Source: Bradyrhizobium sp. WBOS07 (GTDB lineage: Bacteria > Pseudomonadota > Alphaproteobacteria > Rhizobiales > Xanthobacteraceae). From it: 64,000 nt of DNA. The stretch spans positions 186,001 through 250,000 of the forward strand of contig NZ_CP029008.1 of assembly GCF_024585165.1 (NCBI RefSeq), written 5' to 3'. The notes under the pieces are model-generated. The model did no database searches. It saw only the letters and a list, made by a program, of their open reading frames with translations, and had not been told where the DNA came from. Below, piece after piece: positions 1 to 8,716 of the stretch; the first letter of the stretch is position 1; the number at the start of each line of letters is the position of its first letter. The position numbers were made by a program, and so were the translations under genes.

Positions 1-1143
1 GAGCGTCGCCAGCGCCGCGCCGTAGATGCCGTAGCCGGCGACCAGCATCACCATCAGCACCACGCTGACGACCAGGGTGAGGAAGGACTGCGCCGCCAGC
101 ATGAAGGGCCGCTCGGCGAGCTGGAAGCTGATCTGCACGTAAAACTGATTGGCGATCCCGAACAAGCGGGCGAGCACCAGGGTCGGCAGCAGGGCCGACA
201 CGCCGGCGCGGAAGTCGACGCCGACGAGCGTGCCGGCAACCTGGTCCGCGGCAAGCGCGAGCCAGACCGCAACCGGCGTGACCACGACGAGCAGGAGCTC
301 GAGGCTCTCGGTCAAGCGCTCCCGCGTCGCCTGCTTGTTGTTCTCGGACAAGGACCGGAACACCAGCGGCACCGTGGCAGCGGCAACGCTGGATGCGATC
401 ATGACCATGAACTGGCGCGGCAGGTCGGCCGCGACGCCGAAGATGCCGGCGGCATCCTTGCCGAGCAGATAGGCGACGATAAGCCGGTCGCAGGCCGAAT
501 AGACCGCGACCGACAATCCGGCCAGCGTCAGCGGCAGGCCGTAGCGCGCCAGCTGCATGAACTGGCTGGGCTGGAAGCGTGCGATCCTGGTGCGGTCGCC
601 GACAAGGTTCAGGATGATCCCGGTCAGCGAGCCCAGGCCGAACGCGGCCAGCAGCCCCAATCCGCCCCAGCCGAGCCAGATAGCGAGCAGGCCGAACCCG
701 ACGCTCGACACGCTGCGCACGATCGAGATCGCGGCGAACCGGTAGGGGCGCAATTTGGCGCGTTCGAACTCCTGACCGACATCGACGGCATTGGCCATGA
801 TCGCGACGAACATGCTGGCCAGCAGCAGCTCGACGCTGACGTCGCTACGAGCCAGGAAGACCAAGGGGGTCGTGGCGCAGAGCACGGCCGCGGTGAGGGC
901 GAAGGCGACCATCGCCGTGCCGCGAAAATCCACCTCCGCCGACATCGCCTGATAGCGCGACACCGACAGCTTGATCCAGGCGAAGAAGATCGCGCCCAAA
1001 ATGCCGGCGAGGCTGATGCCGACGACATAGGCGCCGTATTCCGCAGGGCTGAGCAGCCGCGTATAGGCGGTGACGGCGAAGAAGCCCACCGCCGCGGGCA
1101 GGATGTAGGCGACGAGATAAATCGAGAAATGGCGGTTCAGCAT
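1..1143 (-). CDS. Polysaccharide/oligosaccharide flippase (Wzx-like), 3' end outside window
   Basis: Reading leftward from the ATG at 1143 gives 381 uninterrupted codons and no stop before the window edge, so the C-terminus is missing. The protein starts MLNRHFSIYLVAYILPAAVG and is a series of hydrophobic segments with short polar loops. The N-terminal segment includes the TRLLSPAEYG stretch typical of polysaccharide biosynthesis/MATE-like flippases, which move lipid-linked sugar units across the inner membrane. The frame is the only one that keeps a coherent multi-pass membrane protein. It is divergent from the xylanase gene that follows, with about 300 bp between. The family is confident from pattern recognition; the substrate cannot be told. 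Confidence 0.8.
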   Translation of the reverse strand, partial: MLNRHFSIYLVAYILPAAVGFFAVTAYTRLLSPAEYGAYVVGISLAGILGAIFFAWIKLSVSRYQAMSAEVDFRGTAMVAFALTAAVLCATTPLVFLARSDVSVELLLASMFVAIMANAVDVGQEFERAKLRPYRFAAISIVRSVSSVGFGLLAIWLGWGGLGLLAAFGLGSLTGIILNLVGDRTRIARFQPSQFMQLARYGLPLTLAGLSVAVYSACDRLIVAYLLGKDAAGIFGVAADLPRQFMVMIASSVAAATVPLVFRSLSENNKQATRERLTESLELLLVVVTPVAVWLALAADQVAGTLVGVDFRAGVSALLPTLVLARLFGIANQFYVQISFQLAERPFMLAAQSFLTLVVSVVLMVMLVAGYGIYGAALATL

Positions 1144-1447
1144 GCGAGCACGGGACCGTGGCGGTCTTGCGAGTGTGGCGGCCGTTAATCAATGGGACCT
1201 TGGTGAGGCGAACGAACTGCGCCGCAACATCGCTCAAGATTGTCACATAAGTGCGCAGATCGGGCGGCAAATGAAGCCTAGAAGCCGCTTTCGCGCGTTA
1301 GCGTTAAATTTGGCCTTCCCGGAACGCCGAGGCGAGGTCATGCGCGGCGATGGCCGGCAAACCGCAGGGGTTAACCCAACACGGCAAAATCCCGGCGTCG
1401 CAGCTCCCCGCTTGGTACGATGCTGCGTTGGCTCGAAAAGGACCGCC

Positions 1448-2515
1448 GTGACCAGGCTCGACAGACGCGAATTCCTCCTCGGCAGCGCCGCAACCCTGGC
1501 GGCCGGAGCAACGGCATCCGCGGCCCCGGCGTCGAAGCTTGCGCAGCGCCGCCCCGGCTTTGGCGCGGCCGCCACGCTCTGGGACCTGCAGGCCGATCCC
1601 AGGCTCGGCGAAGCCATCAGCACCTATTGCACGCAGGTGGTGCCGGTGCTGGAGCTGAAATGGCCGATGCTGCGGCCGAACGCCCACACGTTCAACTTCG
1701 AGCGCGCCGACGCGATCCTGGATTTCGCGCGCGACAACGACCTGACGATGCGCGGCCACGCGCTCGCCTGGTATCACGACATTCCGGACTGGACCAAGCA
1801 GATCAAGGACACACGCGGCGTCGAGCGCGCCTATGTCGACCACATCGGCACCGTCGTCTCCTACTACAAGGACAAGCTGACGTCGTGGGATGTCGTCAAC
1901 GAGCCGATCCCGGACAATCCCCGCAGTCCGAAGGACCGGCGCGACACGTTCTGGACCCAGCATCTGGGCCAGAGCTGGATTCCGCTGGCCTTCCGCACCG
2001 CCGCCGCGGCCGATCCATCGGTCAAGCTCGCAATCAACGAATACGACATCGAGTCGGCGAAGGACTCGTTCATCGCCAAGCGCGCCGCGTATCGCAATCT
2101 CATCATGGACCTGCTCGACCGGGGCGTGCCGCTGCACGCCGTGGGCCTGCAAGCGCATCTGCATGCCGAGCTCGAGATCGACACCCATGGCCTCGCCGAA
2201 TTCGTCACCGAGCTGCGCTCGTGGGGACTGGATGTGCTCGTCACCGAGCTCGACGTTGACGACCAGAAGCTGGCGGGAAGTCCTGCGCAGCGCGACGCCA
2301 TCGTCGCCAAGCGCGTCGACGATCTCCTCACCGCGATCTCGACCAGCGGCCCGGTGCGCTCGATCCTGACCTGGGGACTTTCGGATCGCTACAGCTGGAT
2401 CAACGGCACCTTCGCCCGTGCCGACAAGCAGCCGAACCGCCCGCTGCCGCTCGACGGCGAGTTCAAGCCGAAGCCGTTCCTGGACGTGATCAGCAAGTTC
2501 ACGAAAGACGCTTGA
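1448..2515 (+). CDS. GH10 endo-1,4-beta-xylanase, Tat-exported
   Basis: A 355-residue glycoside hydrolase family 10 enzyme that would cleave beta-1,4-xylan outside the cytoplasm. I chose the GTG at 1448 because it gives a twin-arginine signal (DRREFLLGSAATLAAG) at the extreme N-terminus; the open frame runs up to 1142 but the extra residues look non-coding. The acid/base glutamate is in WDVVNEP (E152) and the nucleophile in VTELDV (E267); RGHALAWYH is the usual substrate-binding segment. The roughly 300 bp upstream contain no recognisable gene, only a GGGTTAACCC palindrome at 1368-1377. The gene stops 12 bp from the convergent DUF6492 gene. A single-domain enzyme with no carbohydrate-binding module. 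Confidence 0.9.
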   Translation: MTRLDRREFLLGSAATLAAGATASAAPASKLAQRRPGFGAAATLWDLQADPRLGEAISTYCTQVVPVLELKWPMLRPNAHTFNFERADAILDFARDNDLTMRGHALAWYHDIPDWTKQIKDTRGVERAYVDHIGTVVSYYKDKLTSWDVVNEPIPDNPRSPKDRRDTFWTQHLGQSWIPLAFRTAAAADPSVKLAINEYDIESAKDSFIAKRAAYRNLIMDLLDRGVPLHAVGLQAHLHAELEIDTHGLAEFVTELRSWGLDVLVTELDVDDQKLAGSPAQRDAIVAKRVDDLLTAISTSGPVRSILTWGLSDRYSWINGTFARADKQPNRPLPLDGEFKPKPFLDVISKFTKDA

Positions 2516-2527
2516 GGACGCAGGATC

Positions 2528-3478
2528 TCAGCGCGTCTTCGGCGCGACGAAGGCGGCCGCCTCGTCGATGTGATCAGGTGCAAGGCCCGGAGCCCGGCGA
2601 TCGCGCGACGAGAGGCGGAACACCTCGCGGATGTCGTCGACCGAGGTCGAGGAATAGGACTGGATGCAGAGCGCGACCTGCTCGGGCGAAGCGGCGCGCA
2701 TCATCGCTTCGATGGCGGGACGGTCGAGCGGGGTGTCGTCCCAATGCGAGACCGCGATGCTGTCTTCCGTGACCCGGTGTGTGGCCAGGTGCGCGGGCGA
2801 GCTCGCGACGAAATGGCCGTACATCAGATATTCCGAGAACTTCTTCTTCCGGCACAGCGCCAGGACCCAGTTCAGCCCCGTCGCAGATTTGATGGCGGCG
2901 GTCATCGCGCGCGCGGTGTCCTTGTCCCAGACCAGGGCATTGCCGACATAATCGTCAGCAGGAAACGAGCGGTCCTTGATGCCGAGGAGCTGATCGACGG
3001 TCCGCAGCCACAGCCCATGCAGCGGGTGGTCGGCGCCGATGTCCTTTGGCGTGACGAACAGCGGCGTCTTCTCGGCGCCGGCATATTGGCCAACGTCGAA
3101 CTCGCGGAAGAACAGATTGTCCGAATCCAGAATGCAGACGCGCTGCTCGGGCGCGTTGAGAACGCCGGCGATCTTCAGGATCTGCTGGATGTGCCAGCCG
3201 TGCACCGGCGACGACAGCAGCGACAGCCAGACCCGCCGCTTGCTGATGAACTGAAGCGCCGGCGGCAGGGCGAACAGCCATTTCGGCAGGTAGCGCGAGG
3301 CCGGAACGATGACCCGCTTGTCCGAGGCGAAGCGCGCAAACAGCGGCACGTCCTCATCGTTAACGAGAACATAATGCCGCGTGTATCCCGTCAGCCAGGT
3401 GTCGATGCTCTCGCTGAGCAGCGAAAAGCGTTCAATATCCTTGGCGTAGCTGGCAGTCAGCAGGGCAACGGAATGCAT
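2528..3478 (-). CDS. DUF6492 family protein (glycosyltransferase-like)
   Basis: 316 residues, starting MHSVALLTASYAKDIERF. The N-terminus (beta strand, ERFSLLSESIDTW, then HYVLVNDEDVPLF) and the central CILDSDNLFFREFD segment resemble the DUF6492 family. The DSD triplet looks like the DxD metal/nucleotide-sugar motif of GT-A fold glycosyltransferases, so a sugar-transfer role is plausible but inferred. It has no signal peptide or membrane segment and is probably cytosolic. It lies between a xylanase and a polysaccharide flippase on one side and an amidohydrolase on the other, which weakly supports an envelope-polysaccharide role. Confidence 0.7.
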   Translation of the reverse strand: MHSVALLTASYAKDIERFSLLSESIDTWLTGYTRHYVLVNDEDVPLFARFASDKRVIVPASRYLPKWLFALPPALQFISKRRVWLSLLSSPVHGWHIQQILKIAGVLNAPEQRVCILDSDNLFFREFDVGQYAGAEKTPLFVTPKDIGADHPLHGLWLRTVDQLLGIKDRSFPADDYVGNALVWDKDTARAMTAAIKSATGLNWVLALCRKKKFSEYLMYGHFVASSPAHLATHRVTEDSIAVSHWDDTPLDRPAIEAMMRAASPEQVALCIQSYSSTSVDDIREVFRLSSRDRRAPGLAPDHIDEAAAFVAPKTR

Positions 3479-3620
3479 GGAGCGCGCTCAAATGGCCATC
3501 AGGCCGCACTCATAGCCGCCTGACGAGACCAGAGAAACTCACGATTCGAATCAAGGTAAAGCGAAACAAGCAGAGGATCGAACTGAAGCGGATTGAGCGT
3601 TCGTCGCTCGCGGCGGCGCG

Positions 3621-3641
3621 TGCCCGGGACAAGCCCGGGCA
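3621..3641. repeat. Short palindrome (GTCATGCCCGGG family)
   Basis: TGCCCGGG and CCCGGGCA arms flank a five-base loop, followed by atgacg. The same core words occur in the longer inverted repeat at 8607-8690, so this looks like a reduced copy of that intergenic family. A second small hairpin (GAGGTGA/TCACCTC, 3658-3678) touches the stop codon of the amidohydrolase gene and could help to terminate it. Confidence 0.5.
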
Positions 3642-3671
3642 TGACGACCGACCCGACGAGGTGAAGAGACC

Positions 3672-4697
3672 TCACCTCGCCTCTTCGAACCCGGCCAGCA
3701 CCGAGGTCAGGTTCGCACCCAGAATATCCGAGAGATAACCGCCCTCCTGGACGAACACGGTCGGCAGGCCCATCCTGGCGATGGCATGGCCGATGCGGCG
3801 GAAGCCCGGCGTGGTGACGGCCAGTCCCCTCAGCGGATCGTGTTCGGAGGCATCGAGACCGAGCGCGATGACGAGCGCGCCGGGGGCGAAGGATTCGATC
3901 GCCTTGCGTGCGACCTCCATCGCCTGCATGTAGCCGTCATCGCCGGTGCCGATCGGAAGCGGGATGTTGAGATTGGTGCCGAGGCCCGGACCTTCGCCCC
4001 GCTCGTGCGCATAGCCCCACACATAGGGATAATACGCGATGGGATCGGCGTGGATCGACACCGTGTAGACGTCCGGCCGCGCGTAGAAAATGCCCTGCGT
4101 GCCGTTGCCGTGATGGACGTCGACGTCGAGGATGACGACGCGCTCGTGCTTCTGCCGCAGATGGGCCGCGGCAATCGCGCTGTTGTTGAGAAAGCAGAAG
4201 CCGCCGGCCATGTCGCGATAGGCGTGGTGACCGGGCGGACGGCACAGCGCATAGACCGCGTCCTCGCCGTCCATCACCATCTGCGCGGCGGTGACCGCCA
4301 CGTCGGTGGCGGCACAGGCCGCGGCCCAGGTGCCCGGACCGATCGGCGCCGCGGTGTCGGCGGTGTGCCAACCGAGCTTGCCGACGATATGGGTCGGATA
4401 GGTCGCCGCATGCCGCACCGGGTGGATGTTGCCAATCATCTCCGGGCCGGAATCGCCGAGCGCGGTCCAGGCGTCCCAAGCTTCGCTCAGGAACGACAGA
4501 TATTCCGGGCTGTGAATGCGCGCGCGAGGCCCCTGCCCGAAAGTGGTCGGCTCGACCAGCTGATGCTTGCCGTCCTGCAACCCCTTGAGCAGGCGGTCGG
4601 CGCGCTCCGGTTGCTCGGTGGTGCGCTTGACGACGCCGCGAACCAGGAAGAATTGCGGATCGTGGCTGCGGTGCAGTTCGGTGTGGACGGCTTTCAC
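3672..4697 (-). CDS. Acetylpolyamine amidohydrolase-like histone deacetylase family enzyme
   Basis: 341 residues, the same length as the known Mycoplana acetylpolyamine amidohydrolase and colinear with it. It would hydrolyse N-acetyl groups from small acetylated amines such as acetylputrescine, using a zinc ion. The tandem histidines are in PPGHHA (H157, H158). The zinc ligands are D193 and H195 in LDVDVHHGNGT and D282 in LGLDASEHDP, and the transition-state tyrosine is Y321 in EGGY. All are intact. There is no signal peptide, so it should be cytosolic. Genes for amine and gamma-glutamyl catabolism follow within 15 kb, which fits a polyamine role. A general arginine- or lysine-deacetylase function cannot be excluded. 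Confidence 0.85.
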   Translation of the reverse strand: MKAVHTELHRSHDPQFFLVRGVVKRTTEQPERADRLLKGLQDGKHQLVEPTTFGQGPRARIHSPEYLSFLSEAWDAWTALGDSGPEMIGNIHPVRHAATYPTHIVGKLGWHTADTAAPIGPGTWAAACAATDVAVTAAQMVMDGEDAVYALCRPPGHHAYRDMAGGFCFLNNSAIAAAHLRQKHERVVILDVDVHHGNGTQGIFYARPDVYTVSIHADPIAYYPYVWGYAHERGEGPGLGTNLNIPLPIGTGDDGYMQAMEVARKAIESFAPGALVIALGLDASEHDPLRGLAVTTPGFRRIGHAIARMGLPTVFVQEGGYLSDILGANLTSVLAGFEEAR

Positions 4698-4822
4698 TCA
4701 AACACTCCGTGGTCGCTTTGAAGATGCCACAGATGTCTTGATCGCTGCGGCCGCAGGATGCAAGCAAGAAGAATGCCGCAACCTGTCGCGTGAAGCTGAT
4801 CGTTGCAACGAGCGAGGTGCAC

Positions 4823-4943
4823 TCCCTCTCCCGCAAGCGGGAGAGGGTTGGGGAGAGGGTGTTGCCGCAATGGGACAATCCCCGAGAGGAGAGAGCCCTC
4901 ACCCGCGCCTACGGCGCGACCTCTCCCGCCAGCGGGAGAGGTG
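4823..4943. repeat. Palindromic intergenic repeat, CTCTCCCGC family
   Basis: The outer arms read CCCTCTCCCGCAAGCGGGAG on the left and CTCTCCCGCCAGCGGGAGAG on the right, each itself a hairpin. Between them sits the CCTCACCCG-CGCCTACGGCGCG core. The element at 40546-40666 has the same design and very similar sequence. It fills most of the 285-bp gap between two minus-strand genes. It has no coding potential and is best explained as a dispersed REP-like element. Confidence 0.85.
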
Positions 4944-4982
4944 AACCACCCGCGGCGACCGTTTCAACCCAAAGCCATTGCT

Positions 4983-5924
4983 CTAGCAGCGCCCGCGCTG
5001 CAGGCAGTGCTCGCGGCCTTCCTGGTCGGTGCGGAAGGACTCGATGAAGCCGCCCTGACGCTGGGTGACGAAGACGGTCTTGCCGTCGCCGCCACCGAAG
5101 GCGATGTTGGTCGGCTCCTTGGCCTTGAGTGCGATCTCGCGCTCGACCGCGCCATTGGGCTTCAGCAGCGCGACCGTGCCCTTGAGGATGCGCGCGACAT
5201 AGAGACGGCCGGCAATGTCGGTACGCAAGCCGTCGACGGTGTCGGGCTGGAATGTCTTGATCAGCTTTGCCGCCGTCAGCTCGGTGCCGTTGATGGCATA
5301 GGACCAGATCTGGCCGTTGCTGGATTCGCCGACATAGAGCGTCTTGCCGTCGGGGCTGAGATCGATGCCGTTGGTGGTGCCCATCGCCCGCGGTGACGTC
5401 ATCGGCTGTCCCTGCACCGTGCCGTCGGCGGCTTTCGCGATCCGCCAGATGTGACCTTCCCTGCCCTTCCAATTCGGATCGCTCGCATAGATGGTGCCGT
5501 CGCGGGCGATCGTGATGTCGTTGGGCTGGTTCATCTCGTCGGAGTGAAACCAGATGGCCGGCGCGGTCGTCCCCTTCGGGATCGCAAAGATGTTGTGCTT
5601 CTTGTAGTCGGCGATGAACATGGTGCCGCTGCGATCGAAGCGGATGGCGTTGCCGATGCTGCCCTCGGGCAGCGCCGCGAACGGCTCCGACGCCGCACCG
5701 CCCGCAGGCAGCCTGCCGATGGTGCCGGGCTTGCCGAGATTGACCACGAACAGATTGCCATCGAGGTCCGCCGCGGGGCCCTCGATGCCGAAGGTGTATT
5801 CGCCGGCGGGCGTCACCTGCGCGCTTTCGAACAGCTTCGTCTCCGCTTGCGCGGAGGCCGCCGCAACCGCGAACAGGACGCTACTGCACAGGCACCAGAA
5901 ACTCCTGCCGGATGTAATAGCCAT
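4983..5924 (-). CDS. Secreted SMP-30/gluconolactonase-like beta-propeller protein
   Basis: 313 residues with a signal peptide (hydrophobic run ending ASAQA) followed by repeated propeller blades such as GNLFVVNLGKPGTIGRL, PNDITIARDGTIYASDP and NGIDLSPDGKTLYVGESS. These fit the SMP-30/gluconolactonase/strictosidine-synthase-like group of lactonases. The chosen ATG at 5924 gives a good signal peptide but lies 44 nt inside the 3' end of the upstream gene on the same strand, so the two are probably translationally coupled. With the upstream haem-containing sugar dehydrogenase homologue, the pair could oxidise a sugar and open the resulting lactone in the periplasm; that is inference. Confidence 0.8.
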   Translation of the reverse strand: MAITSGRSFWCLCSSVLFAVAAASAQAETKLFESAQVTPAGEYTFGIEGPAADLDGNLFVVNLGKPGTIGRLPAGGAASEPFAALPEGSIGNAIRFDRSGTMFIADYKKHNIFAIPKGTTAPAIWFHSDEMNQPNDITIARDGTIYASDPNWKGREGHIWRIAKAADGTVQGQPMTSPRAMGTTNGIDLSPDGKTLYVGESSNGQIWSYAINGTELTAAKLIKTFQPDTVDGLRTDIAGRLYVARILKGTVALLKPNGAVEREIALKAKEPTNIAFGGGDGKTVFVTQRQGGFIESFRTDQEGREHCLQRGRC

Positions 5925-7941
5925 CGCCGTCGGTGCACTCGCCGTTCAGGTAAGGGTCGGCCGGCCGGAAGAATCGGCTGAAGCCAAGTTTGTCTACAGC
6001 GCTGCTTTGTGTCACGACAACGACCTTCCCAGCCGGTATTTCGCCGCATTCCTTGCCGGTCTTGCCAAAGAACTTGCGCTGCGGCGGGCCGGGCTTGATC
6101 CGCATCCGCGTGCCCGGAACCATCTTCGCAACAAGCAGGTCCATGGTGTCGAGCAGGCGCGCATAGCCGGGTTCGGTCTTCGGCAGGTTCTCGCCGCCCG
6201 GCGGCATCAGCTTCTCCGCGCCGATGCCGCGCAGGCGTGTGCGCAGCCTGCCGGAAGCGGGGTCGCCCGGATAGATCCAGCCGTCCTGCGCGAGCATGAA
6301 GCGGAGCACAGCGCCGTCCTTCTCCGCCTCCGATTGTCCCGGCTTCAAGCCGAAGTCCGAATGACAGCCGACGCAATGCCGCTCGACAAGGCCTTTGCGC
6401 AGCGTAGTCAGCCGCGCGCTGTTCTGCGCGTCTCGAGCGACGAAGGCCGCAAGCTGGTCGATCATCGCCTCGCTGCGCGTGTCGCACGGCAGCGGTGGCG
6501 GCGGATCGCCCGCGGCACGGTCGATGCGGATCACGCTGCGGTTCTTGTCCTCGACCAGCCAGATCGCGCCGTCCTCTGCGACCGTCATGCCGACCGGCGC
6601 GCCTTGCGGCCGCGCCCCGTTGACGCGGTGCCAGCCCGCGATCAGTTCGTCGAACGGCGCGGCGGCGACGTCGCCGGCCTCGGTCTGGAAGCTGCGCGTT
6701 GGCTCGGCCGCACAACTGACGTGATAGCGCACCGGTGCCGGGCTTGGCCTGGGGAAACCGCGGTCGTCGACGTCGTAGACGAGAACGCGGCTGCCGGTCG
6801 GGCGATAGCCGTGCAGGCCGACCAGCAGCTTGCCCTCCAGCTCCGGGAATTTGGCGCCGCGATAATACAGCATCGCGAGCGGCGCACCGTGCGGCGGCAG
6901 CAGCGTAAACGGCGGCTTGTAGAGCGCGCCTGCCGTGCAAAACGATTTGTAGGGTCCGGATTGCAGCACGCTTCTGAATTCGGGACTCGGCGTCGACAGG
7001 TCGTAGCAATAGGGCCAGCCATAATGCCCGCCCTGCACAATCGCGTTGATCTCCTCGTTCGGCTTGAAGATGTCGGGCAGGTCGCGGCTGTTCTCGCCCT
7101 GCAGGAAGGCGTAGCCGGCATCAGGGAAATTCGGATGCAGCGCCAGCGCCATCGAGTTGCGCAGGCCGCGCGCATAGACGGTGTGCGGCGGATCGGGATC
7201 GCCGGGGTTCAGCGCGGGGAAGACGCCGCCCGCGGGCGGCGCGAACAACCAGATCGAGGCCAGGGCGGCAGCGCCCCCGGCCGCAGCGCAAGGTTTTGTG
7301 ATCGGAGCCGGCGTGATGCAGTCGTCGCTGTGCGAGCCGACATTGACGAACAGCCGCCCGTTCCTGTCGAAGACGAACTGCTTGAGCGGATGCGCGCTGT
7401 CCTCGAGCCTGGTGCCGCCGGGCAATTTGATCCGGCGGCCGGGCATGTGACGGATGATGGTTTCGACCGTGGCGCGCGGATCGTCCGCGAGCGGATCGAA
7501 CCGGAAGATCGTTTCGGCGGTGGAGGCGTAGAGCTTCTTGTCCGGACCGATCGCGAGGCCGAACGGATATTCGATTCCCCCGAGAAGCTCCTTGAGCCGC
7601 CCGCCCTGCGGCGCGCGCGGATCGAGCAGCAGCAGCCGTCCGTCGCTGTGGCCCCAGCCGCCCATGTCGGCCACCACGAACAGCTCGCGGCCCGGAACCT
7701 GGACGATCGACCGCGGAAACTTGAGGCGATCCTCCTCGCTGGCGACGAGTCCGGCGCAAAATCCAGCCATCATGTCGATCTGGATGCTGGGGAAAGCGAG
7801 ATCGCCGTTGCCGCAAGTGTCCGCGCCAATCGCATAGCCGCTGCGGCGGACCGGCTCCGATGACGCCACCGAAATGAGCCCGAGCACGACAGCAAGCGCC
7901 CATGCACATGCGCGCAGCCTCCCATATGTGAAATAGCTCAC
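5881..7941 (-). CDS. Secreted glucose/sorbosone dehydrogenase-like propeller protein with C-terminal cytochrome c domain
   Basis: 686 residues from a GTG at 7941, preceded by GGGAGG five bases upstream. The open frame continues to 8070, but the GTG places a signal peptide (hydrophobic run ending in ISVASSEP) at the N-terminus. The N-terminal two thirds is a beta-propeller of the PQQ-dependent sugar dehydrogenase type (YPFGLAIGPDKKLYAST, ARGLRNSMALALHPNF, GGHYGWPYC). The C-terminal part has a haem c site CVGCH starting at residue 523 and a likely axial methionine in KLMPP (M579). It is predicted to oxidise sugars or related alcohols in the periplasm and pass electrons to its own haem. It overlaps the SMP-30 gene by 44 nt. 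Confidence 0.8.
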   Translation of the reverse strand: MSYFTYGRLRACAWALAVVLGLISVASSEPVRRSGYAIGADTCGNGDLAFPSIQIDMMAGFCAGLVASEEDRLKFPRSIVQVPGRELFVVADMGGWGHSDGRLLLLDPRAPQGGRLKELLGGIEYPFGLAIGPDKKLYASTAETIFRFDPLADDPRATVETIIRHMPGRRIKLPGGTRLEDSAHPLKQFVFDRNGRLFVNVGSHSDDCITPAPITKPCAAAGGAAALASIWLFAPPAGGVFPALNPGDPDPPHTVYARGLRNSMALALHPNFPDAGYAFLQGENSRDLPDIFKPNEEINAIVQGGHYGWPYCYDLSTPSPEFRSVLQSGPYKSFCTAGALYKPPFTLLPPHGAPLAMLYYRGAKFPELEGKLLVGLHGYRPTGSRVLVYDVDDRGFPRPSPAPVRYHVSCAAEPTRSFQTEAGDVAAAPFDELIAGWHRVNGARPQGAPVGMTVAEDGAIWLVEDKNRSVIRIDRAAGDPPPPLPCDTRSEAMIDQLAAFVARDAQNSARLTTLRKGLVERHCVGCHSDFGLKPGQSEAEKDGAVLRFMLAQDGWIYPGDPASGRLRTRLRGIGAEKLMPPGGENLPKTEPGYARLLDTMDLLVAKMVPGTRMRIKPGPPQRKFFGKTGKECGEIPAGKVVVVTQSSAVDKLGFSRFFRPADPYLNGECTDGDGYYIRQEFLVPVQ

Positions 7942-8148
7942 GGCGGCCTCCCAGACTTCCCGCGAAAATCTGTTCCATGACGCGGAAACGCAGTCCAGCC
8001 GAACCATCACTCGCCTGTGATTAAACCTGTAACGATCTTCGTGACGACCAATCTCCGTAGATTCCCTCACCGGAATCGACCCGAATGTTTCGCGAAGGCT
8101 TCAGGTGGTATCGCTTTGCCATCCTAGTTGCTCCGCCAGGAGGCGCAT

Positions 8149-8382
8149 ATGGTCCAGGTCTATTTTCACTGCTCCAATACCGAGGGCACGCTGATCGACC
8201 GCTACGGCACCGCCGTCTCCAATCTCACCGAGGCGCGCGACCGTGCCTCTCAGATCATGCGGTCGATGATCCTGACGCCGAGCAACGAGGATTGGCGCGA
8301 CTGGGTGATCCATGTCAGCGACGACGACGGCGAGGAGATTTTCGATCTCCCCTTCACCGCCATGCTCGGCAAGCCGCATTGA
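8149..8382 (+). CDS. DUF6894 family small protein
   Basis: 77 residues, MVQVYFHCSNTEGTLIDRYG onward. The start at 8149 is fixed by AGGAGG six bases upstream. The YFHC opening, the acidic conserved stretch with EARDRASQIM, and the WVIHVSDDDGEEIFDLPF segment match the DUF6894 family, which is very common in Bradyrhizobium in many copies and has no known function. It has no signal peptide or membrane segment. It is followed within 10 bp by another tiny gene and probably shares its transcript. Confidence 0.8.
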   Translation: MVQVYFHCSNTEGTLIDRYGTAVSNLTEARDRASQIMRSMILTPSNEDWRDWVIHVSDDDGEEIFDLPFTAMLGKPH

Positions 8383-8391
8383 GGTGATGTC

Positions 8392-8568
8392 ATGTTGATC
8401 GCCTCCCTGAGCCTGCTTCGCCACCCCCTGAGCTTCGTCGCCGCCAAATGGCAGACGCTGGTCAGGGTCGCCGGCGACCCCTACCGCCCCGAGCTCCACT
8501 ATATGCGCGGGCCCGGCCCGAAATGGCGCGCCAAATATCAGGCCAGCCGGCTGAACCGCAGGCTGTGA
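8392..8568 (+). CDS. Small basic hypothetical protein
   Basis: A 58-residue frame, MLIASLSLLRHPLSFVAAKW onward, ending ASRLNRRL. It starts 9 bp after the DUF6894 gene and has GAGGTGATGTC just upstream, a plausible ribosome binding site. The N-terminal half is mildly hydrophobic and the C-terminal half is strongly basic. I do not recognise a family. Position and ribosome binding site make it a likely real gene, but it could also be fortuitous. Confidence 0.5.
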   Translation: MLIASLSLLRHPLSFVAAKWQTLVRVAGDPYRPELHYMRGPGPKWRAKYQASRLNRRL

Positions 8569-8606
8569 GCCTGGGTTCAGAGCAATCCCGCTAACGGTCT
8601 CTCCAT

Positions 8607-8690
8607 CGTCATGCCCGGGCTCGTCCCGGGCATCCACGTCTTAGCCACCACGAAAGAACGTGGATGGCCGGGACGAGCCCGGCCATGACG
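8607..8690. repeat. Inverted repeat, CGTCATGCCCGGGC family
   Basis: The left arm (8607-8639, CGTCATGCCCGGGCTCGTCC...) pairs with the right arm (8658-8690, ending GAGCCCGGCCATGACG) around a short loop. It lies between two convergent genes, where it could act as a bidirectional terminator. A shorter relative is at 3621-3641. Confidence 0.8.
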
Positions 8691-8716
8691 TTTGGGGGGA
8701 CAAGCGTGCTCCTGCC

